Assembly (NCBI GenBank): GCA_963704615.1
Contig: OY969923.1
Span: 3,100,001-3,164,000 of the forward strand
Reading direction: 5' to 3'
Source: Bog-756 sp963704615
Lineage (GTDB): Bacteria > Actinomycetota > Acidimicrobiia > Acidimicrobiales > RAAP-2
Length of the DNA stretch: 64,000 bases
A model generated the notes under the pieces. It was not told the origin of the DNA. It did not search any database and saw only the letters and a program-made list of their open reading frames with translations. Made by a program: the position numbers and the translations under genes. Below, piece by piece: positions 54,401 to 62,627 of this stretch. The number at the start of each line of letters is the position of its first letter. The stretch's first letter is position 1.

Positions 54401-55007
54401 CTTGGGCTTCCGACCTCGGCTCGAGGACGATATCCGGGCGACCGGACGCCCGTGCCGTGGCCGCCCGGAGGTCAGCGAGGCTGGGAAGGTCGGTGGCCGG
54501 GCACCCGGAAGCGGCCGCCGCGGCCAGAACGTCGGCACAGGTCTGATCGATGAGCTCATCGGACTCGTCGACGAACCGAGCATCCGGATCGATGTGGGCC
54601 GATTCGCCGAGGGCGCCGCGGACCTGGGTGGCGAACCCGTGAATGGTGGCGATGGTGGTGGCGTCGAAATCGGTGATGGCCGTGCGCAAGCGCCCGAGCC
54701 GGATCGCCACATCGCTCGACGCCAGATGCTGGATTACCTTGTCGTCCCCGGCGGCGACCATGTCCCGCCCGAGATGCTCGGCCACCTCGATCAGGCGATC
54801 CCTGACCCTGCCCCGCAGCTCGTTGGTGGCGGCGCGGGTGAAGGTCACGATCAACAGCTCGGAAGCCGAGATGTCCGTCTCGGCCAAAAACCGGGTGGCC
54901 AGGTCGGCCAGGGCAAAGGTCTTTCCGGTGCCCGCGCTGGCCTCAATGGTCATCCCGCCGCGGGGTAGAGGGCCGTCGATCTCGAAATCAACATCGGGAC
55001 CGGTCAC
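51450..55007 (-). CDS. recB: Exodeoxyribonuclease V subunit RecB
   Basis: This 1,185-residue UvrD-type helicase-nuclease has Walker A ASAGTGKT (residues 23-30), LIDEFQDTDPVQW, VGDPKQAIYGFRGGD, an IWTAKGLEFPVV motif and LLYVALTRARHQTIVWW. The C-terminal nuclease domain keeps the active-site run DLILRVDDGG then VVADYKTN (Asp, Asp-Tyr-Lys). RecB is the 3'-to-5' motor and the only nuclease of RecBCD, which processes double-strand breaks. The GTG start overlaps the recC stop. In mycobacteria RecBCD serves single-strand annealing rather than RecA-dependent repair; whether that holds here is unknown. Confidence 0.95.
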   Translation of the reverse strand: MTGPDVDFEIDGPLPRGGMTIEASAGTGKTFALADLATRFLAETDISASELLIVTFTRAATNELRGRVRDRLIEVAEHLGRDMVAAGDDKVIQHLASSDVAIRLGRLRTAITDFDATTIATIHGFATQVRGALGESAHIDPDARFVDESDELIDQTCADVLAAAAASGCPATDLPSLADLRAATARASGRPDIVLEPRSEAQGATAAQVVMRELVDQSVLGLGERLRRSGTLSFDSVLTELCDALTGPRSEAAVAALRSRFKVALIDEFQDTDPVQWRIFRRLFGEAEGTTLVLVGDPKQAIYGFRGGDVATYISAVRDDVVIQRRTMQFNWRSDAAVLRSLDALFAGATFGDPTIRFVPVAAASAVQVRRLHHDDGGPLPALSLRLAVGAGIDRTRGSSEVVVGAAVRAVMGDLAVQVRELLEHGLIPTGSEAEPTRRVRPGDIAVLVNRNDECTAAQETLITQGVPAVVAQGGSVLRSPAAEQMRWLLHAMARPSDGRRVRMYALSWFGGWSAEMVADVTDPQLVTMQEDLRQWSERLATHTVADVLAQIWSTSGVQATVLGGPDGDRNMTDLDHLAELLHGGSVNGRANVAALLAALDRDPDSTGDPDADRDLTARRIESEAEAVQVMTIWTAKGLEFPVVCAPVLWRWTGTKDPVIYVDPVTGVKTFDLAQGSSWPNEDGAKARKEMAAAEMTGERLRLLYVALTRARHQTIVWWANAQHSSKTALARILFARDAEGIDPVTYAGTTVPIPGDDAIVDSLAPLVDASDGTVAVAAVDDQPPPGPRWLGNAAADDPPSLDVAPFTAAPDRSKRRWSFSAITDQAFVTTADPYDVSLGDVGSADEGGVEGTDEELDQERAAFESSGREGPSVQEGRPDPVGGGLAAAPDDSGHGGALTRLPAGAAFGTLVHTVLERTDFRAGHGELAALLGENIDRRLTWAPVDLTPTGEEGSTAEEGRRLLISGLADALHTPLGSLGADQCLGDIGSGNMLREVSFDLRLGEAGRPAVVADIGRLAVDHLPSRDPLVPWATGLATGAIDVTLAGHLTGSIDLILRVDDGGGPKFVVADYKTNALSGRGQMPDARDYHPARLVAAMTEHDYPLQALLYSVALHRYLRWRLDGYQPDTHLGGALYLFLRGMTGPTTPVSDAGQPYGVFGWPLPSALVVALSELLDGRLHAELAW

Positions 55008-58000
55008 GATGGCGGTGCCTTGCCCACGGCAGGCGAACCCGTGTCAGCCATCGACTCCCACGGCAGTGTCGATGCGTCGACGGCGCCGTAGAGATAGGAG
55101 GCGAACCGGGACACCCGGTCGCCGCCGCCGCCCGGGTCACGGGGTCGGCCGGAGAGGCTGACAACCTCGTCGAACCCGATGCCGCCAAAGGCCAGCACGA
55201 CTGCGGGGTCGACGCCGTCGGGGAACGAATGATCGTTCGACCAGGAGTTCGGTTTGGCCCGACCGCAGTGCACCTCGTAGGAGAAGCCGGCGAAAAGGGG
55301 CACCGGTTCGGTCAGGCCGCGGCGATAGCAGTCGACCGCCACCCCGAGGGCCGCCTGGGCCTTCGACCTCCACGTGGGCGGGGCGCCGGCGATTCCTATG
55401 TCGAACCGCTCGGGAGAGAGACCGGACCTCGTTGGCCGGCCCATGGCCACGGCTCGCCACTGACCCTGTGGATCGGTCGCCACCAGGGCCATCAGATCCA
55501 GCCACGCCTCGACCCGGTGGGCCGCCTTGAGCTTGGAGTAGCCGGCCCGGACCGGCCCGCGAGCCGGCTCGGGGAGACGCAGGGGCACCGTCCCCACGAT
55601 GCGGGTGCCGTCGGCCAGGGCCACATCCACCTCGAAGGGCTCGGGCGGCCTGTTGTCTACGCCCAGGTCGGAGACCGCGGCGACCAAGGCATCGACGTCG
55701 TCGACCAAGGCCTGCACGGCCCGGTCTCCGAGGGAGCCGGGCGGGAGAGTGCCCCTCTGGTGTTCGACCGTCCGCCAGATCGCGGTGTCCACCCCCTCCA
55801 GTCGGGCGGTGAGCAACCGGGTGGCCACCTGCCAACGGGGCAAGCCCATCAGATCCACCGGAAGGAGGGAGGAGGGTTCCTCCTCGGCTCGGGGCAGTCG
55901 CGCCTCGAGCCGATGGCTGAGGAAGTAGGCGGAGGGATTCCGGAAGAAGGCGCGCAGTTCGTCGATGTCGATGACGGACGTCTCCGGAGCCACCAAGGGG
56001 GTGGACACGAACGACCGACGTTGCCGGTTCCGTTGTCGCCCGGCTTCCGCCCCGGCCAAGCTGCCGCGGTCGAATCCCCACACCGTCCCCGGGACGAGGG
56101 CGGAGGCTGCGAAGTTCCGCTCGTCGAAGGGCTGGCGCGGATGGTCGATCTCGAGCTGGTCGGCCAATGCGGCCTGACCACCGGACTCGACCTGGGAGAC
56201 CACGGCGTCGAAGAGGTCCGCCACCACCACAGAACGGGGCACGACCTGGTTGGTGCGCACGTCATGGCCGTCCCGCAGCACCACCAGGTGCTCACCGGCG
56301 GCCAGGAGGGCCTCGAGCAGTGATTGGCGCATCTCGGCTCGGGGGTCGGGATCGCCGAGCTCGGGGACGGCCGCCACCAGGTCGTCGCCCGCCGCGGGCG
56401 GCGGTCCGAAGGCCGACTGGTCCATGCCCAGCAGACACACCACCCGGAAGGGGATCCACCGGAGAGGGATCAGGGAGCTGACGGTGATCCCACCCCGGAA
56501 GTAATCGGGTCGACCGGGCATGGCCTCGAGGCGTTCGCCGAACAAGCGCCTGATGTCGACGAACTCGAGTGGCGTGGTCGCCGGTGCGCCCTCCGCCGAG
56601 GCGGAACGGACCACCTCCTCGAAGATCCGGCCGAGGGTCTCCACCTGCCACCGGCCCCGGGAGTCGGTGGCGAAGAGACCGCCGCACGCCGTGCGCAGGA
56701 TCCCGATCCATTCTCCGATCGGCTTGGCCGTGCGCGCCTGGGTGACCAGGACGCGCAGGTACCACAGGGCTTGGGCCAGCCGGCCGAGGGTATCGGTGGC
56801 GGAGCCCTCGACCCCGTAGGGAGCCACCTCGCCGATGGCCAGGCTGAGACCGTCGTCCTCGTCGACGGTGGCGCCCACCAAAAGCATGTCGAGTGAGGCT
56901 TGCCAGGTGTTGGTGCGGATCGACGCGGGGACACCGAACGACACCCGATGCTCAGGATCGAGGCCCCACCGCACATTGGTTTCCGTGACCCAGCCGGCGA
57001 TGTCGTCGAGATCCTCGTCGTCGAAGCGGAAGCGGGCCCGAACCGGGGCCAGGGCGCAGAAATCGAGCACCGAGGTCGACTCCAGCCTGCCGGCCACCAG
57101 GTCCAGGAGAGCGGCGGTTGCGCTCAACAAAGGATTGGTCGACCCGATCGACTGGTCGGCGATCCGGTACCGCAGACGGGGCGCTCCCCTCCTGTCGTCC
57201 CATTCCGGTGGTTTGGCCGCGGTCGAAATGGCCGGCTCCGCGGCCTCCGCCGCCTCCGCCGACGGACCGAAGGCCGCCTGGATCAGGGGGGCGAACCGCT
57301 CGAGGCTCGGGCACAGGACCACGATGTCGTCCTCGGTCAGGTCCGATCCGTCGTCTTCGAGCAGGTGGAGGATGGCGTCCCGCAGGACCTCCACCTGGCG
57401 GGTGGCACCGAAGCAGGCATGAAACTGCACGGACCGATCGGACGGATCGAAGGGGTGGACCCCACTCGACACTCGATTGGCCCGGATGTCACGTTGCAGG
57501 CGATGGAGAAGGGTCGACGGATCAGCCTCTTCGGCCGGGTCCACCCACTCGCGGGCCGGAAGTCCGCCTGCCTCGGCGTCGGCCAGCAGGAGCGCTGTCT
57601 CGCGGTGGAGTCCTCCCCACGACTGCAAAAGTGGTTGGACAGCCGTCGCCGCGGTGACGTCCTCGGCGCGGAGTCCGAGTCCGGCGGCGGTGCGCCGTGG
57701 GCTCAGCCGCGACAGATCGACGGCCTCGAGACGGGACGGCTCCAGCAGGAAGAGATGGACATCCCGGTGCGCCGCGGTCGCCTCGAGGAGCGGGAGGAAT
57801 CCACCCCCGGGCAGAAGGGTGAAGCCGAACAGGACGAGGCGGGGGGGAAGGTCGAGCGCTAACTCACTGTGGGCCAGGCGGCCGATGAGGTCGGGCCACC
57901 TCTCGGGAGGACTGGGCTCGCCCACCTCGGCCCGGACCAGCCGCCAGAGATGGGACTGCCAGGCATGGTGACCGGACAGCGGGCCTCCGGTCCCATCCAC

Positions 58001-58468
58001 GTCGTCCCCCACCGCCCACGCCCGCACCATGGCCGGGCGGTGCAGGTGGTAGCGGTCGAAGAGGTCGGCCACCCGGCGGGCCCGGGCATAGCGAGAGGCT
58101 CCCGGAGGCAGGCCGGCCAGGGCGAGCAGAGCGGGGTCGTCGACGGCGCGTTCGGAGGCGGCCAGCACCGACCACACCAGCTGCTCGATGGCCCACGGAT
58201 CGGGATCGTCGTCGCCCCGGTCGGAGGCGAGAACACAGGTCCGCAGGGTGCCCGGATAGGCCCGAACGATGTTGGCCGCCACCCCGTCTCCGCCTCGATC
58301 ACTGGCTCCCAGGTAGCCGGCCAACTCGAGGGCCAGCCACCGCCGCATGCCGTCCGAGGGGACCGCCATCCACTCCGGCACAAAAGGGTCGGGCGGCGTC
58401 GCTCCCAGCACCTCGGCCAGTCGTGCGGCAAGAGGCCGGGCCCGGGTGGCCGAGGTGAGGTGCAACAC
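55004..58468 (-). CDS. recC: Exodeoxyribonuclease V subunit RecC
   Basis: This 1,154-residue protein resembles an inactivated UvrD helicase plus nuclease fold. It opens MLHLTSATRARPLAARLAEV and contains PFVPEWMAVPSDGMRRWLA, LVLFGFTLLPGGGFLPLLEA, DDIVVLCPSLERFAPLI and RVVCLLGMDQSAFG. RecC recognises Chi in E. coli and forms the scaffold for RecB and RecD. GTG start at 58468, first gene of the operon. About 130 bp separate it from the divergent gene at 58602. Confidence 0.94.
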   Translation of the reverse strand: MLHLTSATRARPLAARLAEVLGATPPDPFVPEWMAVPSDGMRRWLALELAGYLGASDRGGDGVAANIVRAYPGTLRTCVLASDRGDDDPDPWAIEQLVWSVLAASERAVDDPALLALAGLPPGASRYARARRVADLFDRYHLHRPAMVRAWAVGDDVDGTGGPLSGHHAWQSHLWRLVRAEVGEPSPPERWPDLIGRLAHSELALDLPPRLVLFGFTLLPGGGFLPLLEATAAHRDVHLFLLEPSRLEAVDLSRLSPRRTAAGLGLRAEDVTAATAVQPLLQSWGGLHRETALLLADAEAGGLPAREWVDPAEEADPSTLLHRLQRDIRANRVSSGVHPFDPSDRSVQFHACFGATRQVEVLRDAILHLLEDDGSDLTEDDIVVLCPSLERFAPLIQAAFGPSAEAAEAAEPAISTAAKPPEWDDRRGAPRLRYRIADQSIGSTNPLLSATAALLDLVAGRLESTSVLDFCALAPVRARFRFDDEDLDDIAGWVTETNVRWGLDPEHRVSFGVPASIRTNTWQASLDMLLVGATVDEDDGLSLAIGEVAPYGVEGSATDTLGRLAQALWYLRVLVTQARTAKPIGEWIGILRTACGGLFATDSRGRWQVETLGRIFEEVVRSASAEGAPATTPLEFVDIRRLFGERLEAMPGRPDYFRGGITVSSLIPLRWIPFRVVCLLGMDQSAFGPPPAAGDDLVAAVPELGDPDPRAEMRQSLLEALLAAGEHLVVLRDGHDVRTNQVVPRSVVVADLFDAVVSQVESGGQAALADQLEIDHPRQPFDERNFAASALVPGTVWGFDRGSLAGAEAGRQRNRQRRSFVSTPLVAPETSVIDIDELRAFFRNPSAYFLSHRLEARLPRAEEEPSSLLPVDLMGLPRWQVATRLLTARLEGVDTAIWRTVEHQRGTLPPGSLGDRAVQALVDDVDALVAAVSDLGVDNRPPEPFEVDVALADGTRIVGTVPLRLPEPARGPVRAGYSKLKAAHRVEAWLDLMALVATDPQGQWRAVAMGRPTRSGLSPERFDIGIAGAPPTWRSKAQAALGVAVDCYRRGLTEPVPLFAGFSYEVHCGRAKPNSWSNDHSFPDGVDPAVVLAFGGIGFDEVVSLSGRPRDPGGGGDRVSRFASYLYGAVDASTLPWESMADTGSPAVGKAPPS

Positions 58469-58601
58469 GGTCAGACCCTACTCAGACGGTGTGACAGCCA
58501 CCGGGTTACCAGCTGGCTGCATCACTGCGCGACGGACCGGGAGGTGGTATCAAAGATGGCACGTGCGCCGCCCAGGGCACGTCGATTCCCAAGGGGGAAC
58601 C

Positions 58602-59261
58602 ATGGGACACCTGCTGGCCACCACGACGTACACCGTGTCGAAGGGGGGCGGCGGGTTTTTCGTGTTCCTCATCCTCGGCCTGGTGTTCTACGTGCTGGTC
58701 TCTCTCGGGCTGTACGGCACCTTCATCAAGGCCGGCCAGCCGGGCTGGGCGGGCTTCGTCCCGTTCTACAACTTCATCGTCCTGCTCAAGGTGGCCGGAC
58801 GCCCGGCCGTGTGGGGCTGGTTCCTGCTCTTGCTCATCGTCCCCTACATCGGCTCTCTGGGCTTCTTCGTCGTCTACATCTTCGTGGCCAACGACATCTC
58901 GAAGAGCTTCGGTCACGGTACGGCCTTCACGGTTGGACTGTGCATCCCCTACGTCTCGGCCGTCTTTTATTACATCCTGTGGCTCGGCCCGAGCCGCTAC
59001 CTGGGCCCCGCCGCGGCGACCGGCACCTTCGGCGGCGGTTATGGAGGCCCCGGCGTCGGCGGCTATCAAACCCAGGAGCCCGGGTATCCGGCTCAACCGG
59101 GTTATCCAGCCCAGCCCGGGTATCCACCAACGGCTGGCTATCCGCCCCCGGGACAACCGCCACCGCCACCGGGCCAAGCCCCTCCTCCCCCGGCACCCAA
59201 CTACCCCCCACAGCAACCCGGTCAGGCTCCTCCGCCCCCCGGGCCGATGCCGCCCGCGTAA
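58602..59261 (+). CDS. DUF5684-like membrane protein with Pro/Gly-rich tail
   Basis: This 219-residue protein has three or four transmembrane segments in the first ~125 residues (FFVFLILGLVFYVLVSLGLY; WGWFLLLLIVPYIGSLGFFVVYIF; GLCIPYVSAVFYYILWLG), with the signature GQPGWAGFVPFYNFIVLLKVAG. This matches DUF5684-type proteins of unknown function. The C-terminal ~85 residues are PGYPAQ and PPPG repeats, probably cytoplasmic and disordered. AAGGGGGAA precedes the ATG. Confidence 0.8.
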   Translation: MGHLLATTTYTVSKGGGGFFVFLILGLVFYVLVSLGLYGTFIKAGQPGWAGFVPFYNFIVLLKVAGRPAVWGWFLLLLIVPYIGSLGFFVVYIFVANDISKSFGHGTAFTVGLCIPYVSAVFYYILWLGPSRYLGPAAATGTFGGGYGGPGVGGYQTQEPGYPAQPGYPAQPGYPPTAGYPPPGQPPPPPGQAPPPPAPNYPPQQPGQAPPPPGPMPPA

Positions 59262-59293
59262 CGATCGCTCACGGCGTCAGCTCGGAGAGAGTT

Positions 59294-60877
59294 CTACCTC
59301 GGGGGGGAGCTCTTCTTCGGGGTCTTTGGCTTGGTGCTTCCCGAGTTGCCCTTCTTCGCTGACTTGGATCGGGCCCGGATGACCGCTCCCGTCGTCGATT
59401 CGACCCGTACCGGGCCGCTCCTCGGTGCCGTGCCCGACCGGGATGCCGTGGTGGGTGCGGCCGGAGCGGCCTTCTTCTTTGCCGGCCCCGCACCAGACCC
59501 CTGGACCCTGGGGGACGATCGGGCCTGTCGAAACCCGGCTCGCAGGCCCGAGGGCACCAACGGCTTTGGCTGGGACGCAGCGGCCAGCAGCCCGGCCAAG
59601 CCCACCACCTGGATGGTCCACCAGGGGAACCACCCCAGTTTCCATTGCGCACAGATGGTGATGGCGATGGCCAGAGCGATCGAGATGCCAAAGCGGAGAC
59701 GGCTTCCCCGGGCCGCCACCACCAGGACCAGTGCCAGTGCCGCCCATGCGTAGTAATCGGTCATCACCGACTCGGTGAACGAGCGCAAGGCCAGGGCCAG
59801 GGCGCACGACCAGGCCACCAGTTCCGGGCGCTCGAGCCATCGGCGGTAAACCCAGACGCCCAGGCCGATGGCGAGGAGGATGGCCAAGGCCCGCACCGGG
59901 CCGGCGGCGACAGTCATGTTCGGTCCGTGGCCACCCAAATTCGGCGACAACGCGGTCCACGGCGTTGCGTGGTTCACATGGGGAGAGCTCGGTTGGTCGA
60001 CCAGGGCGCGCAGCGTCACCCGGAAATTTGCGATGAGGGGAAACGCCAGCAGGACCGCGGCCGGGAGCAAGGAGCGGACCGCGAAACCGATCCCGCGACG
60101 ACGACCGGCCATGGCCAGCAGCACCGGCAGCATGAGGAGGACCAGTGGCTGGAAGACGACAGCAGCCCCAAACAGCCAGCCGGCTCCGACGAACCGCCCG
60201 TCTAGGACAAAGACCAGGGCGTAGATGGCCAACGCCACGGCCACGGCATCTTCGGGGTGACCCCACCACACGGTCACATTCCAGAGCAAGACCGCCTCGG
60301 CCAGGCAGAGGGCGGTCCGCCTCGGCTTGGTCACCTGGAGGCGCTCGGCCAGCGCATCGCAGGCGAACAGCGCGGTGCACGACAACAGCAGTGCGTAGGG
60401 GTCGACGAACGTGACCCATTGCGGATGGGAAACGTAGGTGGCGCCGTTGAAGTGGAACTCCTGCGCATTGAGGAACGGCACGTTGGCGGCCCGCAGCGAT
60501 ATTCCCTGAGCAGGTATGACGCCGCTTCTCGTGACCTCGAGGACCGAGGTGTGGAAGACGTTGCTGAGGGCGCCCAGGGGAGCCAGTGCGATCAGGATTC
60601 CCGGGAACTCCACAAAGCTCACATTGGACTGGTAGATGGATCCGATATGCCCATGGGCCAGCTGACTGGAGGCGAAATAGGTGATCCAGAGATCCTGCGG
60701 CGAGATCCACAGCGATGACGCGTGATGACCGATTGAACCCCAGGCGAAGAAGTAGACCAATCCGAGCGCGGAGAAGGCAACCGAGACCATGATCGGCCAG
60801 GCCCGGCGCGCGGCACGCTGGACGAACCGGTCGAAAGTCGAATACTCCCGCCTCCCCACAGGGCGAAAGTCTGGCAC
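59294..60877 (-). CDS. Polytopic membrane protein with GHPED motif
   Basis: This 527-residue protein has about ten to twelve transmembrane helices and a basic, Lys/Pro-rich C-terminal tail of ~100 residues. The segment WWGHPEDAVAVALAIYALVF followed by AAVVFQPLVLLMLPVLLAM lines up with the protein encoded at 47374-49440, so the two are paralogs. The fold resembles GT-C glycosyltransferases, with an extracytoplasmic loop after the first helix (SSLWISPQDLWITYF). No function is known. GTG start at 60877. It lies on the opposite side of recBCD from its paralog. Confidence 0.7.
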   Translation of the reverse strand: MPDFRPVGRREYSTFDRFVQRAARRAWPIMVSVAFSALGLVYFFAWGSIGHHASSLWISPQDLWITYFASSQLAHGHIGSIYQSNVSFVEFPGILIALAPLGALSNVFHTSVLEVTRSGVIPAQGISLRAANVPFLNAQEFHFNGATYVSHPQWVTFVDPYALLLSCTALFACDALAERLQVTKPRRTALCLAEAVLLWNVTVWWGHPEDAVAVALAIYALVFVLDGRFVGAGWLFGAAVVFQPLVLLMLPVLLAMAGRRRGIGFAVRSLLPAAVLLAFPLIANFRVTLRALVDQPSSPHVNHATPWTALSPNLGGHGPNMTVAAGPVRALAILLAIGLGVWVYRRWLERPELVAWSCALALALRSFTESVMTDYYAWAALALVLVVAARGSRLRFGISIALAIAITICAQWKLGWFPWWTIQVVGLAGLLAAASQPKPLVPSGLRAGFRQARSSPRVQGSGAGPAKKKAAPAAPTTASRSGTAPRSGPVRVESTTGAVIRARSKSAKKGNSGSTKPKTPKKSSPPR

Positions 60878-60998
60878 ACGTCTACCGGGGCCGACGCTGT
60901 GCTGACCAGCGTCGGCCGACAGGCTCGCCCGGTGAGGTTGGTTGGCCCGATGGCGGAGCGCCAGCGGCAGCAGGCGTGTGGTGAGCTGACGGGCCCGG

Positions 60999-61280
60999 TT
61001 AGGTAGCCGGTGTCGGCGGGCTCAGCAGTCCCGCCGGTGCGGACTCCAGGGTGTCGAGGATGGCTTCGGCCAGGGCTCGGGCCGAAGCCGGATCCAGCTC
61101 GAGGGCCACCCGGGCGCTGGCGCCCTGCTCGGGGTTGAGCAGGTCGATGTTCAGGGTGTGGTCCGCCGGTGCGTGCACGGGATGGTCGAAGTAGACCGTG
61201 GCGTCCGACACCCGGAACCAGCCCTGGGCCCCCTTCCCGCTTCCCAGGACGGGCAAGGTGATCGTCTGGTAGGTGCACAT
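60999..61280 (-). CDS. Small conserved protein, DUF6295-like
   Basis: This 93-residue soluble protein begins MCTYQTITLPVLGSGKGA and contains WFRVSDATVYFDHPVHAPADH and ARALAEAIL. It resembles the actinobacterial DUF6295 family of unknown function. GAGGAGAG precedes the ATG. It starts 11 bp after the dienelactone hydrolase gene, so the two likely share a transcript. Confidence 0.75.
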   Translation of the reverse strand: MCTYQTITLPVLGSGKGAQGWFRVSDATVYFDHPVHAPADHTLNIDLLNPEQGASARVALELDPASARALAEAILDTLESAPAGLLSPPTPAT

Positions 61281-61291
61281 GGCGTCTCTCC

Positions 61292-62038
61292 TCAGGCCGG
61301 GCCCAGATTGCGGTCGAAGAACTCCCAGATACGCTGCCATCCCTCGTTTGCCGCTTCGGGCCGGTAGCTCGGTCGGTCCGTGCTGAAGAAGGCGTGACCC
61401 GCTCCTTCGTAGCTGTGGAACTCGAACTCCTTGCCCGCGGCGACGAGGGCCTGCTCGAGCTGGGCGACCTCCTCGGGCGAGGGGTACTGGTCCTCGGCGC
61501 CGAAGAGGCCGAGGAGCGGACAGGACAGGTCCTTGACCCGATCGATGATGGGCGAGACCTTCAGGGGCAGCCCCTCGGGTGGCGAGGCGACGACAAAAGC
61601 GCCGTAGCAGTCGACAGCGGCGTCGAGGTCGAGGCTGCAGGCGGCCAGGAGCGATTGGCGACCACCCGAGCAGTAGCCGATGGTTGCCACCTTGCCGTTG
61701 GACCCGGGGAGGGATCGCAGGAAGACGGCGGCACCGCCCACGTCACCGACCAGCCGGTCATCGGGGACGCCGCCTTTGGCTCGTGCCGCCGCGGCGGCAT
61801 CATCGGGGCTGGCCTTCGGTGCTTCACGAAAGTAGAGATTGGGGCAGACGGCCAGATAGCCGTGGGCCGCGAACTTACGGGTGATCTCCTTGGTGCCCTC
61901 GTCATAGCCGGGCATGTGGTGGATGACCACCACTCCGCCGGCTGAGGGTCCGCCCACCGGTTGGGCCGTGTACGCCTCGACGACGTCACCCCCGGCCCCG
62001 GCGATCTCGATGGTCTCGGCTCTCATTGCGTCACTCAT
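61292..62038 (-). CDS. Dienelactone hydrolase family protein
   Basis: This 248-residue alpha/beta hydrolase has nucleophile Cys123 in GYCSGG, Asp in FGAEDQYPS and His in GAGHAFFS, the Cys-Asp-His triad of dienelactone hydrolases. Length and triad positions match carboxymethylenebutenolidase. Near the N-terminus is VVVIHHMPGYDEGT. The family opens lactones made in chloroaromatic breakdown, but many actinobacterial members act on other esters; no aromatic pathway genes are nearby. Confidence 0.88.
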   Translation of the reverse strand: MSDAMRAETIEIAGAGGDVVEAYTAQPVGGPSAGGVVVIHHMPGYDEGTKEITRKFAAHGYLAVCPNLYFREAPKASPDDAAAAARAKGGVPDDRLVGDVGGAAVFLRSLPGSNGKVATIGYCSGGRQSLLAACSLDLDAAVDCYGAFVVASPPEGLPLKVSPIIDRVKDLSCPLLGLFGAEDQYPSPEEVAQLEQALVAAGKEFEFHSYEGAGHAFFSTDRPSYRPEAANEGWQRIWEFFDRNLGPA

Positions 62039-62144
62039 CTGCTCACTAATCCTCTCTGGCTGTCACCGTCGTCTTTCGACCCTTCCCCCAACTGGGCCCT
62101 GCCGCACAAGCCGACCCGGGCGGGCGTTTGCCACGGCCCGGTCG

Positions 62145-62627
62145 TCACGTCACTCGGGTTCCGCTGTCCAACTCGCGGCGAGCCTGTCGCAATGAGACGG
62201 CCTTGGCCGCTCGCTCGCCCCGGAACGCGCCAATCCGGGCCAGGGTGGTGTCCAGACGGGCCAGCAACTTGTCGTTGGCCTCGATGGCGTCGTCGAGGAG
62301 CTGACGGCGACGATCACGGCCGGTGTGGGCCCGCCGGTACTCGGAACGCACCCGGTCGAGGACGTCCACGTCCTCGGTGTCGAGAACGACCCTGACCTCG
62401 GCCAACGAGAACCCCAACAGCTCCTGCAGGTCACGGATGCGGTTCACCCGGGAGAGGTCGGTCTGGCTGTAGAGCCGCTCCCCCTTCCCCCGGTAGCTGC
62501 TCGGCCTGATCAGCCCCAGCTCCTCCCAGTAGCGCAGTGTGCGGGTGGTCAGCCCGGTCATCCCCGCCACCTCGCCAATGCGCATGACCAGAGGACCCTG
62601 CTCGGTGTCGGTGCTGTTGGTGGTCAT
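62145..62627 (-). CDS. MerR-family transcriptional regulator
   Basis: This 160-residue protein has the MerR DNA-binding head MRIGEVAGMTGLTTRTLRYW, then EELGLIRPS and a wing, followed by a helical region (~90-145). It has no Cys cluster for metal sensing, so an organic ligand is more likely. Its ATG overlaps the stop of the efflux gene (ATGA), so it is the last gene of the same transcript and probably controls the pump. Confidence 0.88.
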   Translation of the reverse strand: MTTNSTDTEQGPLVMRIGEVAGMTGLTTRTLRYWEELGLIRPSSYRGKGERLYSQTDLSRVNRIRDLQELLGFSLAEVRVVLDTEDVDVLDRVRSEYRRAHTGRDRRRQLLDDAIEANDKLLARLDTTLARIGAFRGERAAKAVSLRQARRELDSGTRVT

